From positions 160,528,080-160,592,079 of the forward strand of contig NC_080670.1 in NCBI RefSeq assembly GCF_030247195.1: a stretch of DNA of 64,000 nt, written 5' to 3'. Positions 21,799 through 32,317 of the stretch are shown one piece after another (positions within the stretch are counted from its first letter, which is position 1; every line of letters starts with the position of its first letter). This DNA comes from Topomyia yanbarensis. Taxonomy: Eukaryota > Arthropoda > Insecta > Diptera > Culicidae. Position numbers and translations under genes: made by a program. The notes under the pieces are model-generated. The model was not told where the DNA came from. It saw nothing but the letters and a program-made list of their open reading frames with translations, and ran no database searches.

Positions 21799-24564
21799 AT
21801 ATTCTTTATATTCTGACGGAAACTTGGCTTGATGATCGTATTACATCGATGCAGCTCTTCGGGGATTCTTATGCGGTTTATCGTGGGGAATGAAGCGCAC
21901 ATAACAGTGTTCATGGTCGCGGCGGGGGAGTTTTGATCGCTGTTTCTTCCGCACTAGCCTCCTATGAATTTGGTGTGGATAGTTCATCAAGCATTGAAGT
22001 TGTTTGGACGAAGATTACTACGCAGACGAAGAGCTACTTTATTGGAGCTGTTTACATTCCTCCAGAAAAGCGACTTGACTGCTCTATTACGCAGCTCCAT
22101 CTGACTCTATAGAACACGCTTCTTCTCAGGCAGATGCAAACGATGTGATGATAGTCCTTGGTGATTTCAACCAACCAGGACTGATGTGGGTTTCTTCTGG
22201 GCGTGGATACGCTTACCCTAAACCGTTATCCTCGACAACAAATCCTGCCAGCCGCTTATTTCTGGACGGGATGGCTTTTCACGGACTAAATCAAGTAAGC
22301 ACGATTTCCAACCATCAATCCCGTTTTCTTGACTTTGTGTTCGTCAATGAGAATGCTTTGCCTGAGTGTTCTGTGAGTGAAGCTTCCAGTGTTATCGCTC
22401 CTTTGGATAACTATCATCCCGCATTAGAAATATCCATTTCCATCATTAGTTCACTACAATATGAAGAAGCTTTAGCTGTGAATCGTCGTGATTTTCGCAA
22501 AACTGATGTAGCAGCACTACGTCGCACACTATCGCTGATTGACTGGAGTGCACTACTTGATCAAGTTGATGTAAATGCTGCAGTCGATCTCTATAACCGA
22601 TTACTCATTGACTGTGTTGAAAAATCCGTGCCAGAATGTCAACCTCCCAAGAAGCCTCCATGGTCTAACGCCATGCTTCGGAATCTGAAACGCACCCGCG
22701 CCAAAGCCCTACGTGCGTACACAAATCGTCGATGCTCTATTCTCAAGCGCTTTTTCGCACTCGCCAGTAATGAGTACCGCTGTTACAATAAATTGCTGTA
22801 CAAAGGATATGTGAACCGCATCCAACAAAACTTACGACGAAATCCGAAGGGATTCTGGGCTTTTGTTAAAACGAAGAGAAAGGAAACGGGTCTTCCGTCT
22901 AGGATGGTCTACAATGGTGAAGTAGCAACTACAACGGCGGAAAAATGCTCCCTATTTGCCAGCTACTTTCAAGTGTCTTCACGACTGATGAGCCATCTGC
23001 CATCGAGCTCGAAAACGCGACTCGTGATGTTCCCATTGGTGCAGTGGATATGGATGTATTCACTATTTCAGTACAATCGGTTCTCTCTGCAATACGGAAA
23101 ACAAAATCGTCTTATGCTCCAGGACAAAGTGCTATGCCGTCTGCTGTTCTGAAGAAACGTTCCGATATCTTAGCGATCCCACTGACGCACCTTTTCAATG
23201 TGTCGCTTCAGCAGCAAAAATTTCCCGATGATTGGAAGTTTTCAGTTATGTTTCCGGTTCACAAGAAAAATGACAAAAGCAACATCGTGAATTACCGGGG
23301 AATCACTTCGCTGAGAGTTGAGTCGAAAATCTTCGAAGCGCTTATCAACGAGGTGCTGTTTTTTGCTAGTAAACATTACATAAGCCCTTGTCAGCACGGA
23401 TTCTTCCCTGGTCGATCTGTTGAGACGAATTTAGTTAGCTTCACATCGTTTTGCATTGAAAACATATCCAGGAAACTCCATGTGGACACGGTCTACACAT
23501 ATCTTAAGGCCGCTTTCGGCACAGTTAACCATGAGATACTGCTTGCAAAGCTTGATAAACTAGGATGTACCTCGAGTTTCTGCCACTGGCTTCGATCCTA
23601 CCTTGTTCACCGCGAGTGCGTCGTGCAAATTGGCGACAACGTGTCTGAATCTTTTTGCAATAATTCCGGAGTTCCCCAAGGTAGTACACTAGGTCCATTA
23701 TTATTTTCATTGTTCGTGAATGATGCGGTCTTTGTTCAAATGCGTGGAGGGAAACTGTGATAAGGAATGAAGCCGACTGCCGTGAGTTATAGTGTCTCAT
23801 TGATACATTTTACAATTGGTGTCAAAGAAACATGTTGATCCTTTATGTTACGAAATGTTTTGTCATCTGTTTTCATCGTACAAGGGACATGCTTAATTAC
23901 AATCAATTACAACATTGCTGGATCTCAGCAGCAACGCGTTGATCACGTAAAAGATCTTGGTGTTATTCTCGATGAAAGGCTAACTTATACCAATCACCTG
24001 TCAGCGACTATCGACAAAGCAAATCGACTGCTAGGTTTTATGTTCAAAATTTCTAGCGAATTCCGGGATCCTCTGTGTTTCAAGGTTTTATATTGCTCAC
24101 TGGTGCGCTCGCTGTTGGAATTTGCAAACATCGTCTGGTGCCCTTATCATGCAACGTGGAGTGAAAGGATTGAAGCTGTCCAGCGCAAATTTATATGATA
24201 TGCTTTACGTCAATTGCCTTGGCATGATCCGTTGAACCTGCCACCATATGAGAACCGTTGCAGACTATTAAGACTACATACTTTGCAAGAACGTAGACAT
24301 ACTTCGCAGGCCTTTTTATATCAAAGCTTCTGTTGGCTGAGTATGATGATCCCGATCTCCTTGGACAAATCAACCTCTACGCCCCAACCCCCAACCAATA
24401 GTGTTCTTCGCCCTCGGACATTACTACACATCGAAATGCGAAACACCAACTACGCTGCTAATAGTCCGATTTTGGCGATGGTTCGTCGCTTCAACGAGCT
24501 TGCCGAGCACTTTGACCTCAATTATAATTCATCACAATTTCGTCACCGTTTGCTGTTACATTAG
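21799..24564 (+). pseudogene. ORF2 (endonuclease, RT) of the Jockey/CR1-group LINE
   Basis: Endonuclease: TETWL, RGGGVLIAV, GAVYIPPE, VLGDFNQPGLMW and a SRFLDFVF block, with stops in the first 330 bases. A frameshift near 22972 joins CSLFASYFQ to SVFTTDEPS. RT: FPVHKKNDKSNIVNYRGIT, CQHGFFPGRSVETNLV, AAFGTVNHEILL (the catalytic D of AAFD is G) and NNSGVPQGSTLGPLLFSLF. Near 23757 the reading jumps from GGKL to VIRNEADCREL, so the YADD box is deleted. Thumb: FYNWCQRNML, VDHVKDLGVILDERL, LLEFANIVWCPYHATWSERI, and a C-terminus with MRNTNYAANSPILAMVRRFN. The ORF ends at 24564 TAG. Clearly dead. Confidence 0.9.
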
Positions 24565-24638
24565 GTTAATTATTTTTAGTTTAGTTCATTAAAACTAAGT
24601 GTCAGATGAACACAAATTTTAAATACAAATACAAATAC
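21799..24638 (+). mobile_element. Jockey/CR1-group LINE without RNase H, 5' truncated
   Basis: Starts within the endonuclease (ILTETWLDDRI at about 21813) and ends with a tail of three AAATAC units at 24621-24638. ORF1 and the endonuclease N-terminus are absent, which fits 5' truncation during insertion. A tail of short tandem repeats in place of poly(A) is more CR1-like than Jockey-like, but the RT resembles proteins often called Jockey, so I leave the clade open. No clear target duplication. It sits inside the RNase H domain of the opposite-strand LINE. Confidence 0.85.
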
Positions 24639-25300
24639 GCCACACAGAATCGCGAAGATTTCTTCTTCTAATACAGTAAAGTATCTACCAAGCGAATGAG
24701 ATTGGTTTAATCTCATCTCGCGACAATAGACACCAGCACTGGCCCTCCAACACAGAACCGTCAGTATAATAAACTATGTACTCTACAAGTTGTCGCTCTA
24801 TCCGGCCAGACAATCATTCTTCGCGAGGAGGAATTCTCACATTGATAATTTTATAAGGAAAACTACATGTGAGTGTAAGGTCTTGCTTCCAATAGACTCA
24901 TCCCAAGCAACTGTTTGGGGCCACAGTCTTGTGTGGCTAATTGCACGGTCCGTCAGGTTACAGTTCCACACACCAGTGTCCTGAAGACGGTCGTGCTTCT
25001 TGTTTCAGAAACACCTGTAGCGGTTTTATGTTCAAGAGTGCCTCTGGAACAGCAGAAGGTCTTGTCGAGAACGCACCAGTCATCGCCATCAAGACCATCC
25101 TCTGAAGATGGTTTAATTTTGATTGGATTGACATGACTTCTCTCTTCTGCCACCTAACAAGACACCCGTTTACATTGACCGAAGGCCATGCAAACTTTCT
25201 TGATGCTGAAATCGATGTGAGTTCTCCAATTAAGTTATGAGACAAGAATTACCCCAACCTACTTAACTTGATTTGCGACGACAATATCAGGGTCAAAAAA
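24638..25300 (-). pseudogene. RT thumb and start of RNase H, minus-strand LINE
   Basis: Reading from about 25256: VILVS*LNWRTHIDFSIKK, a short deletion, then KLNHLQRMVLMAMTGAFST, PEALLNIKPLQVFLKQEA and a linker. These are typical of the thumb of RNase H-bearing LINEs. Near 24780 YYTDGSVLEGQ gives the first RNase H aspartate. EEEIFAILCG near 24655 gives the Glu region. Several stops and a frameshift lie between these blocks. The reading stops at CGV, exactly where the foreign LINE begins, and resumes at 21798. Confidence 0.75.
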
Positions 25301-26069
25301 CTGCAACGGGTGAGCTCCGGTTGTAATCCATCGTTACGTGAAAAGCACCATTGATGTTTTATTTGGATTAACTGATAGTCCAATAGACACCATTGCCCAA
25401 CAACACATTATATAGTAATCATCATCATATATCGGAAACCCAGGCTCATTAAGCTTTCTCAACAAAATAAGTTATGGAATTGGCGTTTCAACTTCGTCTC
25501 ACCGAAAAAAAACGAAAACACGATTTGCGTTTTTAAGCAAACTCCCAGCTCTGGGTGATGTCTCGCAAGAAAAGAAGTCCATTTGAAGCTGATGAGAAAT
25601 AGCGAATTAGAAACACAAGTGGTTAATAGGTTTTTTCCATTGCTGATTTTTCTTGCTTGTTGGCCAACCTTCGATGTATATCTGACCTCCTCGAGTTTGC
25701 TGTCACCTGTTAAGACACAAACCGATCCGGAGGTGTCAACCATCAAGATTTACATCTCTTTACAACCACCTTCATAAGGTTTCTTTTCCTTCCTGGCGCT
25801 ACATGTTCCTATTTATCTGCTAGCTGTTGCTGAGATTTCTTCGGTAGCGGTATTTCTCCCGATACCGATGCCTACTTTCGCGAGCCATATCACAGCCAGT
25901 TACTCCGACGGAGAGATCATCGGTCGTGAAATTTCTCCAGACTACGATATCCCGTTTTTCTCCCACTTCGTGTGTTTCCTCCTTAGCTCCCGCTGTGTAA
26001 CTGGTCTACTCATAACTGTTTTTAGCAACGTGTCCAATGAAAAATAGACAGAGATAAAGAATTATCGGA
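25301..26069. other. No gene recognised
   Basis: A few short ORFs (25459-25777) overlap on both strands. A tcatcatcat run lies near 25420. No support for a gene. Confidence 0.45.
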
Positions 26070-26240
26070 ACGGTTACAATTCACCTTTTATTGGACACAC
26101 TGAGAAAAGATATGTCCTCAAGCAGGAATCAAACTTGCGATCTCCCAGTCTCTAGTTGGGTGCGTTAACTATTACGCTATCGAGAAACTGTGAGGATGTC
26201 ATCACAGATTCCCAACATTAGTATGGCGGTGATCACGATG
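26070..26240 (-). repeat. tRNA-Ser-like SINE or repeat, copy 1
   Basis: The tRNA-like core is at 26185-26115 on the minus strand. Box B (AAGTTTGATTCC) and box A are mutated compared with the copy at 50221. Similarity between the two copies continues on both sides, from acggttacaattcacctttt to gaaactgtgaggatgtcatcacag, so the repeat unit is larger than the tRNA. Confidence 0.75.
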
Positions 26241-26269
26241 TCTCGATAGTTATCTCAGATTCTATGGAC

Positions 26270-26457
26270 CAGTGATTGTCAACCTGGAGTCCGCGGATCC
26301 CTCGGGGGCCGCGAAGAAAAATATATTTTCCGAGTGCGGATTGAAATTTAAAGTCTTGTTTTCAAATAAACTTAAAATAACATATTGATAGCATATCCGC
26401 AGTAAACCAAGGCGATTTCTAAGGGGTCCGTGGTACAAAAAAGGTTGAGAACCGCTG
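26270..26457. mobile_element. hAT-type MITE, 188 bp
   Basis: The ends are inverted: cagtgattgtcaacctgg against ccaaaaaaggttgagaaccgctg read in reverse complement (CAGCGGTTCTCAACC). The flanks are a perfect 8-bp duplication, ctatggac, at 26262-26269 and 26458-26465. Short CAG-type TIRs and an 8-bp duplication are hallmarks of hAT elements. There is no ORF for a transposase. Confidence 0.9.
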
Positions 26458-26551
26458 CTATGGACGATGAAATGTATGTCAAATTTTTTGATGTTTTTTT
26501 TTTTGTTTCTGGGGATCACGAAGGTGTTTTCAAAAGTATGAATTTGTTAAT

Positions 26552-26713
26552 GTATGTTTTTTTAGTGTTTTGGATTCTACTCGTCAGTAATTAACACCAA
26601 CTTGACGCTGTTTAGATAAGTCCAAGAAGCCAGTTGTTTAGCGTTGTACTTATCTAACTAGCATTAAGCTGTAGTTACTGACTAGGAGAATCCGAACCAC
26701 TAAAAAAACATAC
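26552..26713. mobile_element. Long-TIR element, about 162 bp, hairpin-forming
   Basis: The left arm gtatgtttttttagtgtttt and following bases to tcgtcagtaattaac match the reverse complement of the right arm, ...gtagttactgactaggagaatcc then gaaccactaaaaaaacatac. Each arm is about 45 bp with about 80% match. I cannot fix the target duplication, so the superfamily is unknown. Confidence 0.75.
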
Positions 26714-27539
26714 TTTATATTAGGTCTTGTGTCCTTATACACAAAAATTTGGTCTTATCCAAAAAAATTTCCATTTGGGAATTGTGCATAAAATTTGTTT
26801 TGCGAACAAGTTTGCGGTAAGTTGATTTAACAGATAATTTGTAGCTGTGGCCGGAAGACCCCGTTTTCTACCACAACCGACAATATGAACGAACAGTTAT
26901 AAATCAACGAATATCTGAGAAAAATTGCATCGATTCAAACAGGGAGAGCTCCATTGCGAGAGACGTCAATAAGCTATTGAGAAAAGCGACTAAAATGTTG
27001 CAACTGGTTGCATCTTTAAGTTAGTTTGCGGCAGTTTACCTGTCCACCCACACCTTTAAGTATCCTTTGAGAACGTAGAAAGCAATGATACGTTTCTTAT
27101 ATTGAACACCTAACGAAGCATTGTCTCCCAATCTTTATTCGTTATGGAGAGAGTTGATCAGAAATCAGAAAAAGATGTGGACAAATAATCAACCAATGAG
27201 ATTCGATCAAAGAGCACATTTTTCATCGTTTCCCTACATTCAATATAAGCGCGTTAAAATACCATCTGATCTTATCAATCCGGTTGAAATAGAACGACAT
27301 TTTTGTAAGCATCTTAAGTCTTCGTTATTCGATCAAGGAACTTTTTTCAGAAATCGAAAAATCACTTTGATGTAATTCGCAAGTTGATTTATATAAAAAT
27401 TATTATCTTCGATCAAAGATTAATATCTGTCAAAGAATCTGAATATTTTAATAGATAAAATAGTCTGACAATATATCCGAACATATTTCGTGCAAGTACA
27501 CAGAAGTCTTGAATGTAAAAAGCTCCAACAAAAACCATT
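26714..27539. other. No gene recognised
   Basis: AT-rich DNA. An 84-codon ORF at 27121-27375 has no recognisable features. Confidence 0.45.
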
Positions 27540-28060
27540 AATTTATGTAATTATGTCCTTTTTAAAAGTTATTCGCGTTACCCCATCATAAATTGTCGAA
27601 CGTCTAATGTTTATCGTTATACAGGCATAAAAGAAGCTTTTTCAGTGTATTTGGATCATGGAGAAACTTTTAATCAAAAGTTTTCGTAACAACAACTTTT
27701 GAAAAAAAAATTATAATTCATACCATTTGCAGTCAAAAATAGAATTGTATTTTTGAATGATTCTAAACGCCATTTTAAATCAAAATGCTTATAACAAAAT
27801 TTTCCTGAAATGTTGTAGTTCTCCAGATATTTTAAATTTTGTTTTAATAACACAATTATTTTGTTTTAATACGACTTTTTCAGAAGTTTCTCCATCAACA
27901 ACAATTGGATTTTCGTAAGGTCCATAACATTTCTCGTAACTTTTCCATTGATATCAAGGCGATATTGTAAACCGTTTGAAAGCTACACAAAAGCAATCAA
28001 AATATTATTCAACCATAGGATCTGATGATTAAATTATATAATTAAATCCAGGTGGTCATA
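27540..28060 (+). repeat. Single-arm copy of the foldback repeat
   Basis: Matches 4115-4625 in the same orientation. Shared stretches are aaaagttattcgcgttacccca, tgtatttggatcatggagaa, caaccatagg and gatattgtaaacc(a/g)tttg. About 80-85% identity by eye. It is present as one arm only, not as a hairpin. Confidence 0.8.
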
Positions 28061-28068
28061 ACCTGATG

Positions 28069-28325
28069 AACAACTTTGCTGAAGACACGACTTTTCTAGT
28101 CTGTTAGACAGTCTAAATTAAACAAGTTAAAAATGCACAGTCCAATATATATACTAGTGCTACGCAATGACAGTGTTTCCAAGCAACCACACCTCCATGA
28201 TCACAGTGTTCGCCTTTTAAACAACTTCGCTGAAGACGCAAACATTCAAGGTGGTAAAAGTCAAGTTAAAAATTCATGAATTCCGATATACACAGGAGCT
28301 ACACCGTGGTAGAATTCCATACCAA
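28069..28325 (+). repeat. About 150-bp tandem repeat, two units
   Basis: aacaacttTgctgaagacac at 28069 recurs as aacaacttcgctgaagacgc at 28219. Each is followed at a similar distance by caagttaaaaat(g/t)ca and a tataca-type stretch. The second unit is diverged. Confidence 0.65.
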
Positions 28326-31300
28326 ACAAACTGCTATCCACACGAACTTGGTTTTAGAATTCGAAGAGAAAAGTATGTAAATATTGGTGTTGCAATTCTT
28401 ATTGAAGCGATTCGAAACTTATGACGGGTAGTTCAGCACGTGCATTGTTAAGAGAGGCACGAATAAAAATAAAATTTTATTTTTAAATGCAGCTAGTTTT
28501 ATCAATTCTTGGTTGAGATGCAATTGTTTTCAGCAAATGTGAGAAGCAAGCAAAAGAAGTCTGGCAACGATGAACACTTGTTTTCTTTAGATTTACGGCA
28601 GGGCCTAGTAGAAAAAATAAGGAAAAGCAAGAAGCCTGATGTCGTCTTTTCTCTTAGGGTTTCCCCTAAATCCACTCAAAACAATAATCGATCTGACGGC
28701 AGCCAACTCAATGTAACTTCATTTTTAAATTGTCGAAAAGAAACTCTTTTCGTCGCTCATTTCCTGTCTCGCTTTCTTGCCAATTTGATCAAGCTCTTCC
28801 AGTTCGTGCCCTTTTATTGCATCGTCTTTGTTCTGGCTTTCACTTCCATCTCCTTAATTTCTGTTAATTAGATTTTTTCCCTTTTTGTTTTCCTCCGCAG
28901 TTAACATCGTCTCGGTAGATTTTAGCTTTTTTCGTTCCGCCTTTCCGGCTATCAACTCAAGATTCGCTATCAATGAAAGATCGGAAAACTCGATTGATCG
29001 ACAGTAAAGAATTACATAGCAACAAAAGTTTTTAATTAGTTCTTTGGTCTTTGTTGAAAAAAGATATAGGCTGGAAATCCTTACTTTTTAAGTAAAGAAA
29101 AACCGAAACTTTTAAACGAACTTCACTCACACTGTCACAGGAATCAACTCAACATTATTCATTTTCCACACTGGTAACATCCATTCCACCGACCCGTTGG
29201 CCATTCTGGTTTGCAGAAGAAAGAGGTCCTCGGTACAGCCTCGAGTTTTTCCACGGCCTTTTGTAACGTTGCTTTCTCTTGGTGAACCATTTTTCATCCC
29301 GCGACTGCTTCCTCGCCGAAAGGGTTCGCTGCTGATGATTAATGTTTCGTTTCAGAATCCAAACGCTTTGCCAAATATTTCCCAAAATCACGGTAAAGCG
29401 TAGGAATTCTAAAGCAAACCATTAACTCTGTGCGGGGACTACTGGTATCCGGCTGGTTGGGAATTTTCTGCACACTCACTAGCACTGGGAACGGGGAATA
29501 ATTCAAATTTTTACACCCGCAGCTTAGACATTGTACATGGAAGAGTATCGTCAGTTCTGCCAATTAGCTGATGGCACGAGTTTGACAGATTGGCTGATTG
29601 ACAGATGGGATCACTTTCAAGCACGAATGATGCTTTTTCACTAATCCTAAAACTTTATTTGTTAGTACGACTTTGATGCCTAAATGAAATACCCTTCCTA
29701 TCCCAAAAGTAACCCGAAACAGCTAGATTTCATCTGTAGCGCCATTAGAAATTCAACCCTTTCTAACCATCAAAACGAACATCCCCGCAGGCAGAAAACT
29801 GCGAATTGTACAATTATTTGTGTAAATTACCGCCATCATGAGCACCGCGCTAACAAGCTATACACACAGCAGGGGCCGCTATTTGCCATCAGAGTGCGCC
29901 GGCAAGGTGCTGCAGCAGCTCTAGCAGCGCGGCGTAGCGATTCCGCCTGCTGATGTTGCTGCCAGCGCGCGCGTTGGTTCTGCGGCAGCCGTTGGGGAAT
30001 TCCAGCAAAGCTCCAACTCATCCAGCCACCATCCAGGCGAGGCTATTCTCGGATTAGCATAAAACAAAATTAAAGATGGCTGCCTCAGCGGGAAAAAAAT
30101 GTGCAAGCAATTGTTTCCCGCGAGGGTCCCGGGAGAAATTCGCCGAATGGGTTTAGGACAAAAGAGAGAGAGAGGAAGCAGGGAACAAGCAGTAGTAGGA
30201 CAAAAAGTAGGTACCCGGAGCTAAGCCAGGGGTTTCAGTCAAATTAAACTTTTTTCCCCGTTACTTTCAACGGTAAATATTTACTTTTTTGTCGGTAATG
30301 CTAGGCTAGAAATAAAGTGGGATACATTTCGTGCCACCCTCTGGGGGATCGTTGCTGGACGGGTGTGTGTGTGTGTGATTCTGTGTGCGGGGGTGGTTGG
30401 CTTGTTGGTTGGTTGGTTACCGCTTTTTCCTCTGGGACAGACTTTATACAACGCTTGATGCAGATTTTTTGGTGCATTGGCATTTTGTGATGCGACGCAG
30501 CATACCAGCTCTACCGCGGTGCGGCGGTTGCTTGTGTGTAGGTGTGTGTGTGTGTGCGCCCGTGTTTGTTATGTTGCTTCCAATTTGCTCCAGAGCTGCA
30601 ATTCGCATTCGACAAATTAAAAGTTTTATGAATCTTGAATGTTCGCTTGCTGTTTGCTAAAAGATGCAAATTTAAACCGCATGGATGAGTTAGTTTCTGG
30701 AAGGGAGAACAGATAAGTTCGGGCAGGGAACGTTTTTTATTGCCTTAAAGAGCTAAAGCGATAGAATTGAATGCAGAAACTAGAAACCTTAAATATTAAC
30801 AGACTAGTGATTCAAAGCAATAACGTATATATTTCTATACATCAATTGATTGATTGATGTAGGTAATAATTTATGGAACAAAGTTTTTTGAAATCTATGA
30901 AAACTACTAAAAAAATAAACGAATATAAATGTTCATGTCTTCAAAAACAAAACAGACATATTTCCAACGAACATCAAAAAAGTTTCTTCCATAAATTATA
31001 CTCTCAACTGGATCAGTGAGATATGGTTAAGGTATTTTATTCATCAATTTGTGGATACAGGAAAGCGTTTCAATCGGTCAATACGAATTTTGGTCGGAGG
31101 TAGTAGTTTTTTCCCGGATTATAGATAGCTCTTACTTGTCACCAGCCATGTGGAAACAATTTCTGCATAAGAATTCTATTAAACGAATTTAGCGAACGTT
31201 TCTATTCTGGATCGGGTAGCTTTTTTCAATAATTTGGATTTCATTCTGTCTAGCCGAGTAGCATTGTTTTTGCATGATAGGAGTGAAATTCAGAATTCCA

Positions 31301-32052
31301 TCATTGAAAAAGTTTGGTCGATTGTGTAGTTTCCATGCGACACGTCGCGTACAATTTTCTGCATGGGAACCGAGCTCGTAAATACCTTGTGTTGTCCAGA
31401 GCCCATTGCATCAAATATTCCTCGCTTAAGTTAGTTATATATCAATTGCGCATTTATGTAGCAGTGTTCTATTGAGATGTCTGTCTTGATGAACAATCGT
31501 AAAACCGGTGCCAATACATACCTGCTTTTTGCTTTAAGCAAACTTTCAATCCTTCTATCTAAAACCATTGTGGTCCATCAGTAAGCTACCGAAACACTCA
31601 CATTTGAATTTCGTAACTGACTAATGCGAGAAGCGACCAATTTCGTACGTCAGCTTAGACGGTCAATTTGATTCGGTGACAACACCTTCAATTTTCACCT
31701 CTCGCGAAGCTACGTATATGCGATAATCCAACCGCATTTACTCACTTCAGCTCAGTTCAGTGGTTCGAATAAGGTGATAGCAATAGGAGAAGCGGATCGT
31801 TCTATGATGGAGACAGATAGAGACGGGAGTGATAGGGGCAAATTTGGTGGAAAATTAATTGAAGAAGAAGTAACTATCTGATATAGGTTTTCTCTGGCGG
31901 ATATAAGGTCGAGTGTAAGTTTTTGGAGTGATAAGTACCTCGAGTGGATTTAGGAATTCCAACTTTATTTCATGGGGTACAACGAACAACTCGTTTATTC
32001 CATCTACCTACATTCCTGCGACCAATTCCAAATCACATACATAACTTATAGA
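28326..32052. other. No gene recognised
   Basis: A 3.7-kb stretch with no retroelement that I can identify. ORFs at 28509-28871 (120 codons), 29155-29563 and 29684-30660 show no domains, and several overlap on opposite strands. It includes GT-rich simple sequence near 30361-30379 and 30537-30560. It may be intronic or intergenic. Confidence 0.5.
30361..30379 (+). repeat. (GT)n microsatellite
   Basis: gggtgtgtgtgtgtgtgatt, about seven GT units. A second, interrupted GT run lies at 30537-30560. Confidence 0.9.
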
Positions 32053-32305
32053 CAGGGGCGGATCCAGAAAAAAATGTCGGGAGGGGTCCGAAATTTTGAT
32101 TTTGTAATGAACATTGTATAATACGTCATACGACAAAACCTCATTAACTTAAAATCAGTTTTGGTGGTCAAATTTAGTTTGAAATGATTTTGAGTTTGAA
32201 ACTATTATAAAATTGAAACTAATTTAAAATTTCTTAACAAGTTAAAAAATTTCGGGGAGGGGGGTCCGGACCCCCAGGACCCTCCCCCCCCTGGATCCGC
32301 CACTG
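32053..32305. mobile_element. hAT-type MITE, 253 bp
   Basis: The 15-bp ends are inverted: caggggcggatccag at 32053 and ctggatccgccactg at 32291-32305 (14 of 15 matches). The 8-bp flanks match at 7 of 8 positions, cttataga at 32045-32052 and catataga at 32306-32313. Next to the right TIR is a G/C-homopolymer-rich stretch, ggtccggacccccaggaccc. No coding capacity. Confidence 0.9.
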
Positions 32306-32317
32306 CATATAGAATGA

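Larger units (their letters stand above)
21388..25300 (-). mobile_element. RNase H-bearing LINE fragment, split by a nested insertion
   Basis: Two minus-strand pieces, 25300-24638 and 21798-21388, read as one RT-thumb plus RNase H region when the plus-strand LINE at 21799-24638 is ignored. The family resembles LINEs carrying RNase H (Loa, Outcast or I group); I cannot place it more precisely. A poly-T stretch on the plus strand near 21396 may be the 3' tail of this element. No RT palm or ORF1 is present. Confidence 0.75.

Noticed and set aside
28509..28871. Possible 120-codon gene with a hydrophobic C-terminus
   Set aside because: No start context, domain or conservation evidence; may be chance.
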